Counted from the first letter of the stretch, positions 42,376-52,376 are shown. The stretch is DNA of 64,000 nucleotides from Catenuloplanes atrovinosus (GCF_031458235.1 NZ_JAVDYB010000001.1:2253001-2317000); one strand, 5' to 3'. Made by a program: numbers and translations. The notes: generated from the sequence alone by a model not told the origin.

Positions 42376-44923
42376 TTGAAGCTCGGCGTTGATGTCGGCA
42401 TGTCCAGCACGGCGGCGGTCGCGGGCGACGGCACCGCGATCCTGTTCGACGGGCTGCCGCTGCTGCCGTCCGGGATCTGCGCGGCCGGCGATCGGCTGAT
42501 CACCGGCAGCGAGGCGCTGGGGCGGGCCGGCATCACGCCGGACGCCTACGAGCCGCACCCGAAGCGCTTCGCCGGCGTCGACACCGTGCCGCTCGGCGCC
42601 TTCACGTTCCCGGTGCCGAAACTGATCGGGGCGGTGCTGGCGCGCGCGGCCGAGGAGGCCGCGGTGACCACCGGCGAGACGGTCACCGAACTCGTGCTCA
42701 CCCACCCGGTGTCGTGGGGCGCGGACCGGTGCGGGACGCTGGTGGCCGCGGCCCGGGAGGCCGGGCTGCCCACGCCGGAGCTGGTGCCGGAGCCGGTCGC
42801 GGCCGGGCGCGCGCTCGGCGGCGTGCCCGTCGCCGAGGGGGCCGCGGTGCTGGTCTGCGACTTCGGCGGCGGCTCGTTCGGCGCGACCGTGCTGCGGCGT
42901 ACCGGCGACGGCTACCAGGTCGCCGCCACGGAGACACTCGCGGACGCGGGCGGGCTCGCCCTGGACGGCGCGCTGCTGACCTGGCTGGCCACGTCCGTGC
43001 CGGGGGAGGCCGGCTGGCAGCGGCTGCTGTCGCCGACGTCGTCCGCCGACCGGCGCGCCGCGCGACGGCTGCGCGACGACGTGCGGCAGGCGAAGGAGGC
43101 ACTGTCCGGCACCTCCTCCGCGACGGTACGGGTGCCGCTGCTCGACCAGGACGTCGTGATCACCCGGCAGCGACTCGAGGCGGTGGCCGGGCCGATCCTC
43201 GAGCGCGCGGTCGCGGCGAGCGGGTCGGCGCTGCGCGCGGCCGGCGCGGTACCGGCGGCGGTCGTCATGATCGGCGGTGGCGGCCGCATGCCGCTCGCCG
43301 CGACGCTGCTGCACCGGGCGTTGCAGGTGCCACCGGTCCTGCTGGCGGACCCGGAGCTGGCGATCGCCAGGGGCGGCATCGGCGGGTACGCCGCGCGGGC
43401 GGGCTCGCCGGGGGCCGCGAGGATGCCGGGCACGGCCGGAGTGCCGGCCCAGCCGGGGTTCCCCGGGAGCGTGGCCGGGCCGGGTGTCGCGGGAGCGGCG
43501 GCCCAGCCGGGGTTCCCCGGGAACGTGGCGGGGCCGGGTGTCGCGGGAGCGGCGGTCCAGCCGGGGTTCCCCGGGAGCGTGGCCGGGCCGGGTGTCGTGG
43601 GAGCGGCGGCCCAGCCGGGGTTCCCCGGGAACGTGGCGGGGCCGGGTGTCGCGGGAGCGGCGGTCCAGCCGGGGTTCCCCGGGAGCGTGGCCGGGCCGGG
43701 TGCCGCGGGGGCGGCGACCCAGCCGGGTCACCGGAATCGCGGCCCAGCCGGGTTCCGCCGGGGTGCCGGCGCAGCCGGGCTCGGCCGCGCCGGCAGCGGC
43801 AGCGTCCGCGCATCCCGCCGCGGCTCCCGGCCCGCTGCCCGGCACATCGGCGGCGGCCGGTGCGGCGACGGGAGCCGCGTTGCCGGCCGCGACCGCGCAC
43901 CTGCCCGGCCCGCCGCAACACGCACCGATCTCCGGCGCTCCGGCGTCGGGCTCGCCGATCTCCGGCACGCCGGTCCCTGGTACACCTGTCTCCGGCGGCC
44001 CGGCCTCCGGCGCGCCGGTCTGGGGCCCGCCCGTCTCCGGCACGCCGATCTCCGGCACGCCGGCCTCCGGCGTCCCCGTGTCCGGTGCGGCGGCGTTTCC
44101 GGTGGGGGAGCGGGACAGCGCGACCGCGGTGCGCCGCTGGGCGATCGTCGCCGGGGCCGCCGCGGCCGTGGCCGCGGTCGCCGCCACCGCCACGCTGCTG
44201 ATCCCCGGCGCCGGCGACCGGCCCGCCGACGGCGTCGCGTTCCCGCCGCCGGCCGCCACCACCGCCGCGCCCGGCCAGGGCGCGGTCACCACCGGCCGGC
44301 CGGAGCCCTCCGCGAGCGCCTCCGCCACCGCCACCGCCACCGCCCCGGCCGCCGGCGCGGCCACCGCCGCACCCGCGCCCGCGGCCACCACCGGCGCCCC
44401 GGCCGCGCCGCCGCCCGCGCGGGGCGCCACGTTCTCCGTACCCCGGACGCTCTGCCCGGCCGTTCGCTACGGCGCGGTCACCGCGCTCGTCGGTGAGCAG
44501 GTCAGCGCGCCGGTGCGGTCCAGCTTCGACCCGACCATCCCGGACCTGCGCACCTGCCAGGTCGACTACGCCACCGGTGGCTTCCAGGCGCTGGCCATCT
44601 CGCTGGGCAGCGAGGCGGAGGCCCGCGAGTACATGACGGGCGTCCGCGAGTTCGAGGCGGGCGGCGGCGGCATCGAGGGCGCCCGCCCCGAGCTCACCGA
44701 ACGGGACGCCGGCGCGCTCGGGGTCGGCCAGGAGTCGTTCAGCTTCGCCGCGGAGGCACCGGGCGGCACCCGGGCCGGTCTGGTGCTGCGCAACGGCAAC
44801 CTGGTCATGGAGTTCGAGATCTACGGCTACGACGCGCTGGTCAAGGACCGCGGCAAGCGCGACACGGTCACCGGCGCGATGGCGCGGGCCGTCCGCGAGA
44901 CGCTGCCGCAGCTGCGCTCATAG
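42376..44923 (+). CDS. Hsp70-like ATPase with repeats, membrane helix and outer domain; frameshifted
   Basis: The start is probably TTG 42376 (MKLGVDVGMSSTAAVAG), needed to include phosphate-binding motif 1; ATG 42400 would remove it. Residues 1-345 are an Hsp70/actin-fold ATPase: LVCDFGGGSFGATVL is phosphate 2 and VVMIGGGGRMP the adenosine motif. No peptide-binding domain is present. Five 54-bp repeats (QPGFPGSVAGPGVAGAAA) follow. At about 43724 the reading frame moves by +1, after which PxSGx pentapeptides, a membrane helix (AIVAGAAAAVAAVAATATLL), an Ala/Thr-rich linker and a roughly 150-residue DUF3558-like outer domain (TLCPAVRYGAVTALVGEQ) read through to 44923. Without a shift, frame one ends at 44496. 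Either a real or slippage mutation, or a sequencing error. Confidence 0.75.
43451..43772 (+). repeat. Five 54-bp tandem repeats plus two short units in Hsp70-like gene
   Basis: Units start at 43451, 43505, 43559, 43613 and 43667, each 54 bases (18 codons) and nearly identical; odd and even copies alternate in small differences (gagcgtggccgg versus gaacgtggcggg), so the array grew by 108-bp duplication. The next unit, 43721-43745, is 25 bases, and the one after, 43746-43772, is 27 (9 codons). The 25-base unit is two bases short of 27 and is where the reading frame changes. Confidence 0.9.
43925..44089 (+). repeat. Eleven pentapeptide (PxSGx) repeats
   Basis: Eleven 15-base units encode P-[IVA]-S-G-x (for example PISGA, PASGS, PVSGG, PVWGP). 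The run forms an elastin-like spacer just before the membrane helix of the Hsp70-like protein. Confidence 0.8.
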
Positions 44924-45388
44924 CGCGGCGTACCGGGCGACCAGCGCCTCGAGCGTGGCGGTGATGCCCTTCGCGTTCTGCGCCGGGAAGCCGAGCAGCT
45001 TCATCATCCACGGCGCCCCGGTCGTGGAGTAGTCGAACGTCTCGGTGACCTCGGTGCGCCCGTCCGGCCGCTGTGCGAACTCCCAGCGCCACCGGTGCCC
45101 GAGCGGATGCCGCCACTCGATCAGCCGGTCCTCCTCGCACGCGGTCACCACCGAGGTGACCTTGTACGGCGCGCCGAGCTGCCGCATCGGCACGGTGAAC
45201 CGGTCGCCCCTGGCCAGCCGGTGCGGCCCCTCGACGTGCTCCCGCCGCACCGTGCCGGAGCCGTCCAGCTCCGCATGCCGGTGCGGATCCGCGACCAGCG
45301 AGAACAGCTCCGCCGCGGGCGCGTCCACCACCGCGCGGCGAGACACCCGCCGCTCGCCGGTGTCAACCGCGATGACCGTGTCGCTCAT
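44918..45388 (-). CDS. SRPBCC family protein
   Basis: A 156-residue helix-grip protein. RRVSRRAVVDAPAAELFSLVADPHRHAELDGSG is the first strand and helix, followed by GDRFTVPMRQLGAPYKVTSVV, RLIEWRHPLGHRWRWEF and TEVTETFDYSTTGAP, a pattern typical of SRPBCC/polyketide-cyclase-like proteins of actinobacteria. The C-terminal helix (GITATLEALVARYAAL) closes the pocket. Overlaps the end of the Hsp70-like gene by six bases. Ligand unknown. Confidence 0.85.
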   Translation of the reverse strand: MSDTVIAVDTGERRVSRRAVVDAPAAELFSLVADPHRHAELDGSGTVRREHVEGPHRLARGDRFTVPMRQLGAPYKVTSVVTACEEDRLIEWRHPLGHRWRWEFAQRPDGRTEVTETFDYSTTGAPWMMKLLGFPAQNAKGITATLEALVARYAAL

Positions 45389-45434
45389 GGACAGACCCCT
45401 CCGCTCGCCCCTGGACAGATGATCCCACGGACCG

Positions 45435-45467
45435 GCCGCGGCGCCACCGTGACCGGGGCGCCGCGGC
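45435..45467. terminator. Hairpin downstream of hypothetical gene 45919-45476
   Basis: GCCGCGGCGCC (45435-45445) pairs perfectly with GGCGCCGCGGC (45457-45467), loop 11 bases, starting nine bases after the stop on the minus strand. Confidence 0.6.
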
Positions 45468-45475
45468 GGCGGAAC

Positions 45476-45919
45476 TCAGGTGTCGTACTCGCCGCTGTCC
45501 CACGGGGCGCTGAACGCCATGTAGTCGCCGGGCTCGGCGATCACCCACCACTCGTCGTCCTCGTCCTCCTCCTCCGGCGGCCAGGCGACCAGGCCGAACG
45601 TGGTGCCGAACCGGTCGACGGCGAACGGCTCGACCTCGATGCGCGCGATCGTCACCTCGCCCAGCTCCGCCAGCCGCGCGTCGTACGCGGCCTCGTGTGC
45701 CGCCTCGTCGAGGGTGTCGCGATGGCCGAACGAGTCGATCTTCGCCTCCAGGAGGCGCCCGCCCGCGTCGAAGAGGTAGAGCGCGATGAACTCCTCCCCC
45801 TCCGGCTCGAACGGCGTGGTGAGGAAGAACTGGCGGCCGTCGGCGGTACGGCCGACGTGCTCGGCGTGGTGGTCGTCGGGCTCGATGGCGATGCGGCTGG
45901 GCCGCCCGTCGGGGAACAT
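45476..45919 (-). CDS. Hypothetical acidic protein
   Basis: A 147-residue soluble protein (ATG 45919; GTG 45928 is possible). It has no signal or membrane segment. The sequence starts MFPDGRPSRIAIEPDDHHAEHVGR, continues with beta-strand-like QFFLTTPFEP, FIALYLFDAGGRLLEAKIDS, and ends with an unusually acidic stretch (PPEEEDEDDEWWVIAEPGDY). I recognise no named family, though similar stand-alone proteins occur in actinomycetes, often near immunity or polymorphic-toxin-like loci. Function unknown. Confidence 0.7.
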   Translation of the reverse strand: MFPDGRPSRIAIEPDDHHAEHVGRTADGRQFFLTTPFEPEGEEFIALYLFDAGGRLLEAKIDSFGHRDTLDEAAHEAAYDARLAELGEVTIARIEVEPFAVDRFGTTFGLVAWPPEEEDEDDEWWVIAEPGDYMAFSAPWDSGEYDT

Positions 45920-46032
45920 GCCGCGCACGCTAGCGGCCCATGATCACCGGGTCCAGCGGCATCGACGGGACGGGACGGGCGGCATCGACGTACTACGCTG
46001 GAGATCGCCGATTCCTCCGAGGGCGGGCGTGG

Positions 46033-47214
46033 ATGGACAGACAGCGGACAAGGGCGATTCTCGGCTTCCTCCTCACGACTCTGGTGATCGTCTCCATCGG
46101 ACTGGTCTCGTCCGGCGTCCGCAGGGACGCGTGTGAGCTGCAGGTTCGTCACGTACTCGAATGTGATCTCTTCACCGTCAACGGCCTGGTCGGCTCCGAG
46201 AAGCTGTCCTTCTTCCAGGACGAGGACGTGATCGAGGAGTTCGCGCTGCGCGGCCTGACCGTCACGGTCCGGTCGGCCGGCTCGCGCACGATGGCGTGTG
46301 ACGGTGATCTCTCCGGCTACGACTTCGCCTTCCCGGGCAGCGCGTCCGCGGCGGCGGACGTGCTGGCGAACGCGCAGGTGACCGGCGAACCGGTGGTGAT
46401 CTTCTCGTCGCCGCTGGTGGTGGCGACCTTCGAGGACGTGGCCGCGGCGCTGCCGCCCGGGGTGGCGTCCGCGGACGCGCGCACGTTCGACGTGGCCCGC
46501 TACCTCACGGACGTGTTCCGTGCCGGGAAACGGTGGGGCGATCTGACGCTGGACGGGCCGTACCCGGCATTCCAGCGCGCGATCCTGCTCAGCACGCGGC
46601 TGGACACCTCGAACTCCGCGGAGCTGTTCCTGGCACTGGCCAGCGCCGCCGACAGCGGGAGCCCGGCCGTGCCGGCGCCGAACGTCAGCGCGCAGACCGA
46701 GTGGCTGACCGAACTGTTCCGCGCGCAGGGCAGCACCGGCCTGACCAGTGACGAGCCGTTCGACCAGTACCTGTCCGCGGAGGGCTATCAACTGCCGATG
46801 CAGGTCGTCTACGAGGCGCAGTTCCTCGACGCGCTGCGCACGGGCTCCGGCGACCTGGTCACGACGGTCACCGGCCCGGACGGCACGTCGTACGAGTCCC
46901 GGCGGCTCATGCTGTACCCGACGCCGTCCATCTCCAGCGACCACGCGATCGCGCCGCTGACCGATCGCGGACGCATGATCGCGGAGGCGCTCACCGAGGA
47001 CGAGGACCTGCGCCGGCTCGCCGCGGAGCACGGGTTCCGGCCGGCCGGCGACCCGGCCGCGTTCGCGTCCGTGAACGAGGAGCTCGGCTTCGCGCTGCCG
47101 GAGGTGCCGGGGCCGGCGGTGTCGCTGCGGCCGAACGGCGAGTGGACCGGCTTCATGAACGGGGTCATCGACGGTGTCTACGGGGAGGATCGGGCCGGTG
47201 CCGCGTGTACGTAG
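46033..47214 (+). CDS. Membrane-anchored substrate-binding-like protein (first gene of vWA operon)
   Basis: A 393-residue protein with one N-terminal membrane helix (ILGFLLTTLVIVSIGLVSSG) and the rest outside. ATG 46033 follows GAGGGCG. The body looks like a type II periplasmic-binding fold: LECDLFTVNGLVGSEKLSFF, YDFAFPGSASAAADVL, GEPVVIFSSPLVVATFEDVA. Internal Cys residues could form a disulphide (CELQVRHVLEC). It overlaps the next gene by 17 bases, so it works with that vWA lipoprotein. No transporter permease is present, so uptake is unlikely; sensing or surface assembly is more plausible. Confidence 0.75.
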   Translation: MDRQRTRAILGFLLTTLVIVSIGLVSSGVRRDACELQVRHVLECDLFTVNGLVGSEKLSFFQDEDVIEEFALRGLTVTVRSAGSRTMACDGDLSGYDFAFPGSASAAADVLANAQVTGEPVVIFSSPLVVATFEDVAAALPPGVASADARTFDVARYLTDVFRAGKRWGDLTLDGPYPAFQRAILLSTRLDTSNSAELFLALASAADSGSPAVPAPNVSAQTEWLTELFRAQGSTGLTSDEPFDQYLSAEGYQLPMQVVYEAQFLDALRTGSGDLVTTVTGPDGTSYESRRLMLYPTPSISSDHAIAPLTDRGRMIAEALTEDEDLRRLAAEHGFRPAGDPAAFASVNEELGFALPEVPGPAVSLRPNGEWTGFMNGVIDGVYGEDRAGAACT

Positions 47215-48898
47215 GACGGTGAGCGCGCTGCTCGCCGCGCTGCTGGCGCTCGGTGCGGCCGGCTGCGGGGCGGCCGCCGAGCCCGGTGAGCCGGTGGTGC
47301 TGCGGGTGCTGGCCGGCAGCGAACTGGCCGACATGGCGGAGACGCTCCGCGAGGCCGAGGAGGCGCTGAACGTCCGCGTCGAACTCACCAGCATCGGCTC
47401 GGTCGAGGGCGCGCAACTGCTGACGGAGCCGGACGTGGCGCAGCGGTACGACGCGGTCTGGTTCGGCGCGGACCAGTTCTTCGGCCTCTGGCCGGGCAGC
47501 CGCGCCGCGCTGCTGCGGCAGTCGCCGCCGCTGATGCGCTCGCCCGTGCTGGTCGGTGTGCGAGCCTCGCTCGCGGAGGAGCGCGGCTGGACCGAGACGG
47601 CACCGCCGAACTGGACCGACCTCGTCGGCGCGGTCGCCGCCGGGCAGTTCCGCTTCGGCATGACCCGGCCGGACCACTCCAACTCCGGGCTCGCCGGGCT
47701 GGTCGCGGTGGCCACCGCGCTGGCCGGCACCGGGCTGCCGGTCACCGACGCCGACGTACCCGGACTCCAGGACGACCTCCGCGCGTTCTTCGCCGGGCAC
47801 CGGCTGACCGCGAACACGTCGCTGGAGCTGTCCCAGGCCTACCTGACGCAGGCGGGATCGGGCGGCACCGACTGCGGGCGGGCGAGCGGCACAGACGGCG
47901 TCGACGGGCTGATCATCTACGAGTCCGAGATCAAGCGGATGAACAACACGGAGCTGAACGAGGACTGCCGGCTGCGGGCGATCTACCCGGGCGAGGGGAC
48001 CACGATCGCGGAGTACCGGCTGAGCCTGCTGCGCGGCACCACGCCGCGCGTGCAGGAGGCGTTCGACCGGCTGTGGCGCTGGCTGCTGGAGCCGCCGGTG
48101 CAGGAGCGGATCAGCGACCGGACCAGCCGCCGGCCCGGCAACCCGGCGGTCGCGTCGCCGCAGAACGCGGTGCCGGTCGCGCAACTGCGCTACCCGACGA
48201 ACCCGGCCGTGCTGCGGAATCTGGTCGAGCGGTACCGCACCAGCGTGCGGCCGCCGTCCCGGATGGTGTTCGTGCTGGACGTGTCCGGTTCCATGGAGGA
48301 CAACATGAGCCTGCTGCGGAACGCGATCATCTCGCTGACCGGCACCGACCCGGAGGACCCGACCACGTACTACGCGTTCCTGCCCGGCGAACAGGTGACC
48401 TTCGTGCCGTTCAACCAGAAACCCCTGCCGGCGCGCACGTTTCCGCTGCCCGCCGGCACGGAGACCGCGCCGACGCTGGCCGAGATCCGGGACTACGTGC
48501 GGAACGACCTGCGGGCCGAGGGCAACACCGCCATGTACGCCGCGCTCGAGGAGGCGCACCGGCGGGTGGATCCGGGGCCGTCCACCTCGATCGTGCTGTT
48601 CTCCGACGGCCAGAACAACTGCGGCCACAACTACGGCGACTACATCCGGTTCCGTGACACGCTGTCGCCGGAGGAGCGCGAGGTGCCGATCTACACCATC
48701 GCCTTCGACTCCGGCGCGTCCGGCGGCGTCTCATGCGGCGGCTACCGGCCGGACGACGGACCGGCCGGCGTCGACGGCGCCACCCAGTGGGAGCGCGAGC
48801 TGCGAGCGATCGCGGCGGCCAGCGGCGGCCAGCTGTTCCCGGCGAGCCCGGACGCGCCGCTCTACAGCGTCTTCTGGAGCATCCGTGGCCAGCAGTAA
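47198..48898 (+). CDS. Lipoprotein with substrate-binding domain and von Willebrand A domain
   Basis: A 566-residue exported protein. GTG 47198 is chosen because GGGGAGG lies nine bases upstream; GTG 47174 is another option. The signal peptide ends LLALGAAGCGAAA, a lipobox with Cys. Residues about 35-340 form an SBP_bac_11-like fold (VLRVLAGSELADMAETL, YDAVWFGADQFFGLWPG). Residues about 360-560 are a vWA domain with a complete MIDAS: MVFVLDVSGSMEDN (DxSxS), GNTAMYAAL (Thr) and SIVLFSDGQNNCG (Asp). It is a metal-dependent adhesion or assembly module. Overlaps both neighbours in the operon. Confidence 0.88.
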   Translation: MPRVRRTVSALLAALLALGAAGCGAAAEPGEPVVLRVLAGSELADMAETLREAEEALNVRVELTSIGSVEGAQLLTEPDVAQRYDAVWFGADQFFGLWPGSRAALLRQSPPLMRSPVLVGVRASLAEERGWTETAPPNWTDLVGAVAAGQFRFGMTRPDHSNSGLAGLVAVATALAGTGLPVTDADVPGLQDDLRAFFAGHRLTANTSLELSQAYLTQAGSGGTDCGRASGTDGVDGLIIYESEIKRMNNTELNEDCRLRAIYPGEGTTIAEYRLSLLRGTTPRVQEAFDRLWRWLLEPPVQERISDRTSRRPGNPAVASPQNAVPVAQLRYPTNPAVLRNLVERYRTSVRPPSRMVFVLDVSGSMEDNMSLLRNAIISLTGTDPEDPTTYYAFLPGEQVTFVPFNQKPLPARTFPLPAGTETAPTLAEIRDYVRNDLRAEGNTAMYAALEEAHRRVDPGPSTSIVLFSDGQNNCGHNYGDYIRFRDTLSPEEREVPIYTIAFDSGASGGVSCGGYRPDDGPAGVDGATQWERELRAIAAASGGQLFPASPDAPLYSVFWSIRGQQ

Positions 48899-49340
48899 GG
48901 TGACCGGCTGGTTCGCGTCGATGCCGCACCTGATCGGGGCGTCGGCCGCGCTGATCTTCGGTGGTGCCGCCATGCTCGGCGTGCTGGAGACGATGATGCG
49001 CCCGCACTTCCGGTTCTGGCCGCTGGTGGTGCTCGCCGCCTACCTCCTCGGCTCGCTGGTCACCGGGCTGCTGATGTGGCTCACCGCCGCCCGGCCCCGG
49101 CCGCCGCTCTGGACGTACTGGGTGATCGACGTGCCCATCTGGCGACTGGGCGGAGAGCCGCGCCGCCTGCTGCTGATGGCCGCCGTCACCCTCGGGGTGG
49201 TCAGCCTGCTCTACATCCCGCTGTTCTACCTCGGCTGGCAGCACCTCGAGGGGTGGAGCGGCCCGGCGAGCGTGATCGTCGCGGTGGCGTCGCTGGTCGT
49301 CGCCTATGTCGAGTCCCGCAACCGCCGCGGCCCCGGGTGA
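48885..49340 (+). CDS. Small membrane protein, third gene of vWA operon
   Basis: A 151-residue membrane protein. GTG 48885 has GGAG five bases upstream and lies inside the end of the vWA gene (14-base overlap). Four hydrophobic segments: LIGASAALIFGGAAMLGVLE, FWPLVVLAAYLLGSLVTGLL, LLLMAAVTLGVVSLLYIPLF and ASVIVAVASLVVAYVE, with a conserved-looking YWVIDVPIWRLGGEPRR loop. No family recognised. It may anchor the two surface proteins encoded upstream. Confidence 0.75.
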   Translation: MASSKVTGWFASMPHLIGASAALIFGGAAMLGVLETMMRPHFRFWPLVVLAAYLLGSLVTGLLMWLTAARPRPPLWTYWVIDVPIWRLGGEPRRLLLMAAVTLGVVSLLYIPLFYLGWQHLEGWSGPASVIVAVASLVVAYVESRNRRGPG

Positions 49341-49371
49341 CCGTGCCCGGGGTGCCCGCCCGGCGCCGAGG

Positions 49372-49401
49372 CCGCCCCCGGGAACCCGTTCCCGGGGGCG
49401 G
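49372..49401. terminator. Terminator between vWA operon and subtilase gene
   Basis: CCGCCCCCGGGAA (49372-49384) pairs with TTCCCGGGGGCGG (49389-49401) over 13 bp with a CCCG loop, between the converging operon and peptidase gene. Confidence 0.85.
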
Positions 49402-49418
49402 TCCCCGATCTCCGGCGG

Positions 49419-50618
<1,200 letters not shown>

Positions 50619-50959
50619 CCGTACCTCCCCATCGAAGACCGAACCGGCAGGCTCGGCCGCCCTGTCCGGACGCTATCGCCTGCGATCGATGAAAGGGAAT
50701 GCCTGGATGCAACCGGATCGCACCCGGGCGGCACCCGCGCCGCCACCGGGTGACGGTTTCGTCAGCGTGGGCGGTGAATCCCCGCCGCCCGGCGGACGGC
50801 AGACAGGACGGCGGCATGGTGACCAAGGCGCTTCGCACCCACGACCCGGTCGCGGACGACGACTCCACCCCGAGCGCCCCGGCGCGCCCGGTCACGCTGC
50901 CGCCGCTGCCCGGCGGTGACGTTCCCGCACTCGGCATCCAGCGCGCGTAGGGGGTCATC
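50619..50959. other. Divergent gap between subtilase and response regulator
   Basis: 341 bases. The left 190 bases show no gene. The right end may encode a 44-residue peptide (50816-50950). No clear palindrome or promoter pair was recognised. Confidence 0.4.
50816..50950 (+). CDS. Possible small leader peptide before response regulator
   Basis: ATG 50816 opens a 44-codon frame (MVTKALRTHDPVADDDSTPS ... PALGIQRA) ending nine bases before the response regulator start, with GGACGG seven bases upstream of it. Codon use is high-GC3 as in real genes. The peptide is Pro-rich and unrecognised. It could be translationally linked to the regulator, or be untranslated leader. Confidence 0.35.
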   Translation: MVTKALRTHDPVADDDSTPSAPARPVTLPPLPGGDVPALGIQRA

Positions 50960-51412
50960 GTGCGCCAGACCACCATGCCGTATCTGACCAGCGCGTTCAT
51001 CGTTCCGGCCGGGACCGCGGCGCCGGAGCCGGCCGGGCCGCCCGGACCGCCGACCGTGCTGGTCGCCGACGACGACGAGGACGTGCGCGCGCTCGTCGAG
51101 TTCACGCTGGAGTCCGCCGGCTACCGGGTGATCATGACTGGGGACGGGCTGTCCGCGCTCAGCCTCGCGGTCCAGCACCGCCCGCAGCTGATCCTGCTGG
51201 ACGTGGTCATGCCCGGCCTGAACGGTCTGGACATCTGCTACGAGCTCCGGGCGAAACCCCGCACCACGGACATCCCGGTGCTGATCCTGAGCGGCCGCGA
51301 CACCAGCGGCGACATCGACCTCGGCATGACGCTCGGCGCCAGCTACTACATGACCAAGCCGTTCCGCCCTCAGGAACTGCTCAACCGCGTCCAGCGCCTG
51401 CTGCACCCCTGA
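50960..51412 (+). CDS. Single-domain CheY-like response regulator
   Basis: A 150-residue receiver protein. GTG 50960 follows AGGGGG. After an N-terminal Pro/Ala-rich tail (about 30 residues) the receiver has VLVADDDEDVRALV, the phospho-Asp in LILLDVVMPGLNG, Ser in VLILSGRDTSGDI and Lys in YYMTKPFRPQEL: all key residues are present. No output domain, so it signals by protein contact like CheY or PleD-type adaptors. No kinase is adjacent. Confidence 0.9.
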   Translation: MRQTTMPYLTSAFIVPAGTAAPEPAGPPGPPTVLVADDDEDVRALVEFTLESAGYRVIMTGDGLSALSLAVQHRPQLILLDVVMPGLNGLDICYELRAKPRTTDIPVLILSGRDTSGDIDLGMTLGASYYMTKPFRPQELLNRVQRLLHP

Positions 51413-51526
51413 CATTCCGTTTCCAGCTTCCGGCGTGGTCACCCCCCGCACGCTCGGAGCGGGCACCGGTCGTCGCTGGCGCTCCTCCCTGTCCGATCCG
51501 AGGCCGGTCACCGAACGAAACCCGGG

Positions 51527-52315
51527 TCAGTCCGTGAGGGCGAGGCGGGTGGCGGCGACGAACGCGTCGAAGACCGCGGTGGTGGTGTGCTTGCGGCGGG
51601 GCCGGGTGTTCTCGGTGAACATGGCGGCGCGCAGGTCGGTGGTCAGCTCCAACTGGGTGCCCGCGCCGGTCAGCGTGCGGTTGGCGATGTTGGCCGGGTC
51701 GGTGCCGGACAGCGCGGGCACGGTGGCGGCGTCCACGTGCTGGATGCCGGCGGCCTCGTACCGGTTGCGGAGCCGGGTCTTCAGCGCCTGATCACGGCCG
51801 CCGACCAGGACCGCGGCGGTGCCGTCCGGCAGGCCGGCCTCCGCGGTGGAGCAGCCGTGCAGCGAGACGGTGCGGCGGGCGCCACCGGCCAGGGACAGCG
51901 CGACCGGGTCGTCGCAGTTCGTGGACGTGACGTGCAGGTCCGCGTTGCCGCTGGAACGCAGCCCCTCGAACAGCCAGTGGTCGTAGAGCCGGCCGGTCAG
52001 CGGCGCCTCGTCGGACGGGCGGTAACCGGCGATCGCGATGCACAGCTCGGACGTGCCCGGCTCGATGCCGCCGCCGTGCACCGCGAGAATCGTGGTGTCC
52101 GGGAACGGCTGGGTGCCGCCGTGCGCGGTCGCGTGCCGCCGGAACCGCCGCGTCCACTCGACGTGCTCGACGGAGGCCAGCGCGGCGTAGAGCGCGCTGT
52201 TGGACGGGTAGCGGTCGGCCGCGTGCGCGGGACGGGCGCCGGCGGCCACGGCGATCGGCGGCGCGGCCAGCGCGCCGAGCGCGACGAGAACGGTACGGCG
52301 GTGCAGCGTGGACAT
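51527..52315 (-). CDS. Poly-gamma-glutamate hydrolase family protein, exported
   Basis: A 262-residue protein; ATG 52315 has TGGAGCC upstream. The leader MSTLHRRTVLVALGALAAPP, with an Arg pair and an AHAA cleavage region, is Tat-like. The mature part (RYPSNSALYAALASVE, TILAVHGGGIEPGTSELC, LHVTSTNCDDPVALSLAGGA, RRTVSLHGC, AVLVGGRD) matches the poly-gamma-glutamate hydrolase (PghP, formerly DUF867) family, with the zinc-binding His and Glu visible in VHGGGIEPGTSE and the further His in SLHGC. It may degrade gamma-glutamyl polymers from Bacillus-type capsules or phage-associated polymers. Confidence 0.85.
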   Translation of the reverse strand: MSTLHRRTVLVALGALAAPPIAVAAGARPAHAADRYPSNSALYAALASVEHVEWTRRFRRHATAHGGTQPFPDTTILAVHGGGIEPGTSELCIAIAGYRPSDEAPLTGRLYDHWLFEGLRSSGNADLHVTSTNCDDPVALSLAGGARRTVSLHGCSTAEAGLPDGTAAVLVGGRDQALKTRLRNRYEAAGIQHVDAATVPALSGTDPANIANRTLTGAGTQLELTTDLRAAMFTENTRPRRKHTTTAVFDAFVAATRLALTD

Positions 52316-52376
52316 CGATCGGCTCCAGTCTGGAACATCGGGTCGTGACACGGCGTCCAGTATGGACGACGCGGTG

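Noticed and set aside
41302-44430. A 1042-codon minus-strand open frame joining the GH43-like gene to a Pro/Ala-rich extension
   Set aside because: Only the part from 42372 downward has a signal peptide and a GH43 fold. The rest is antisense to the Hsp70-like gene and its repeats.
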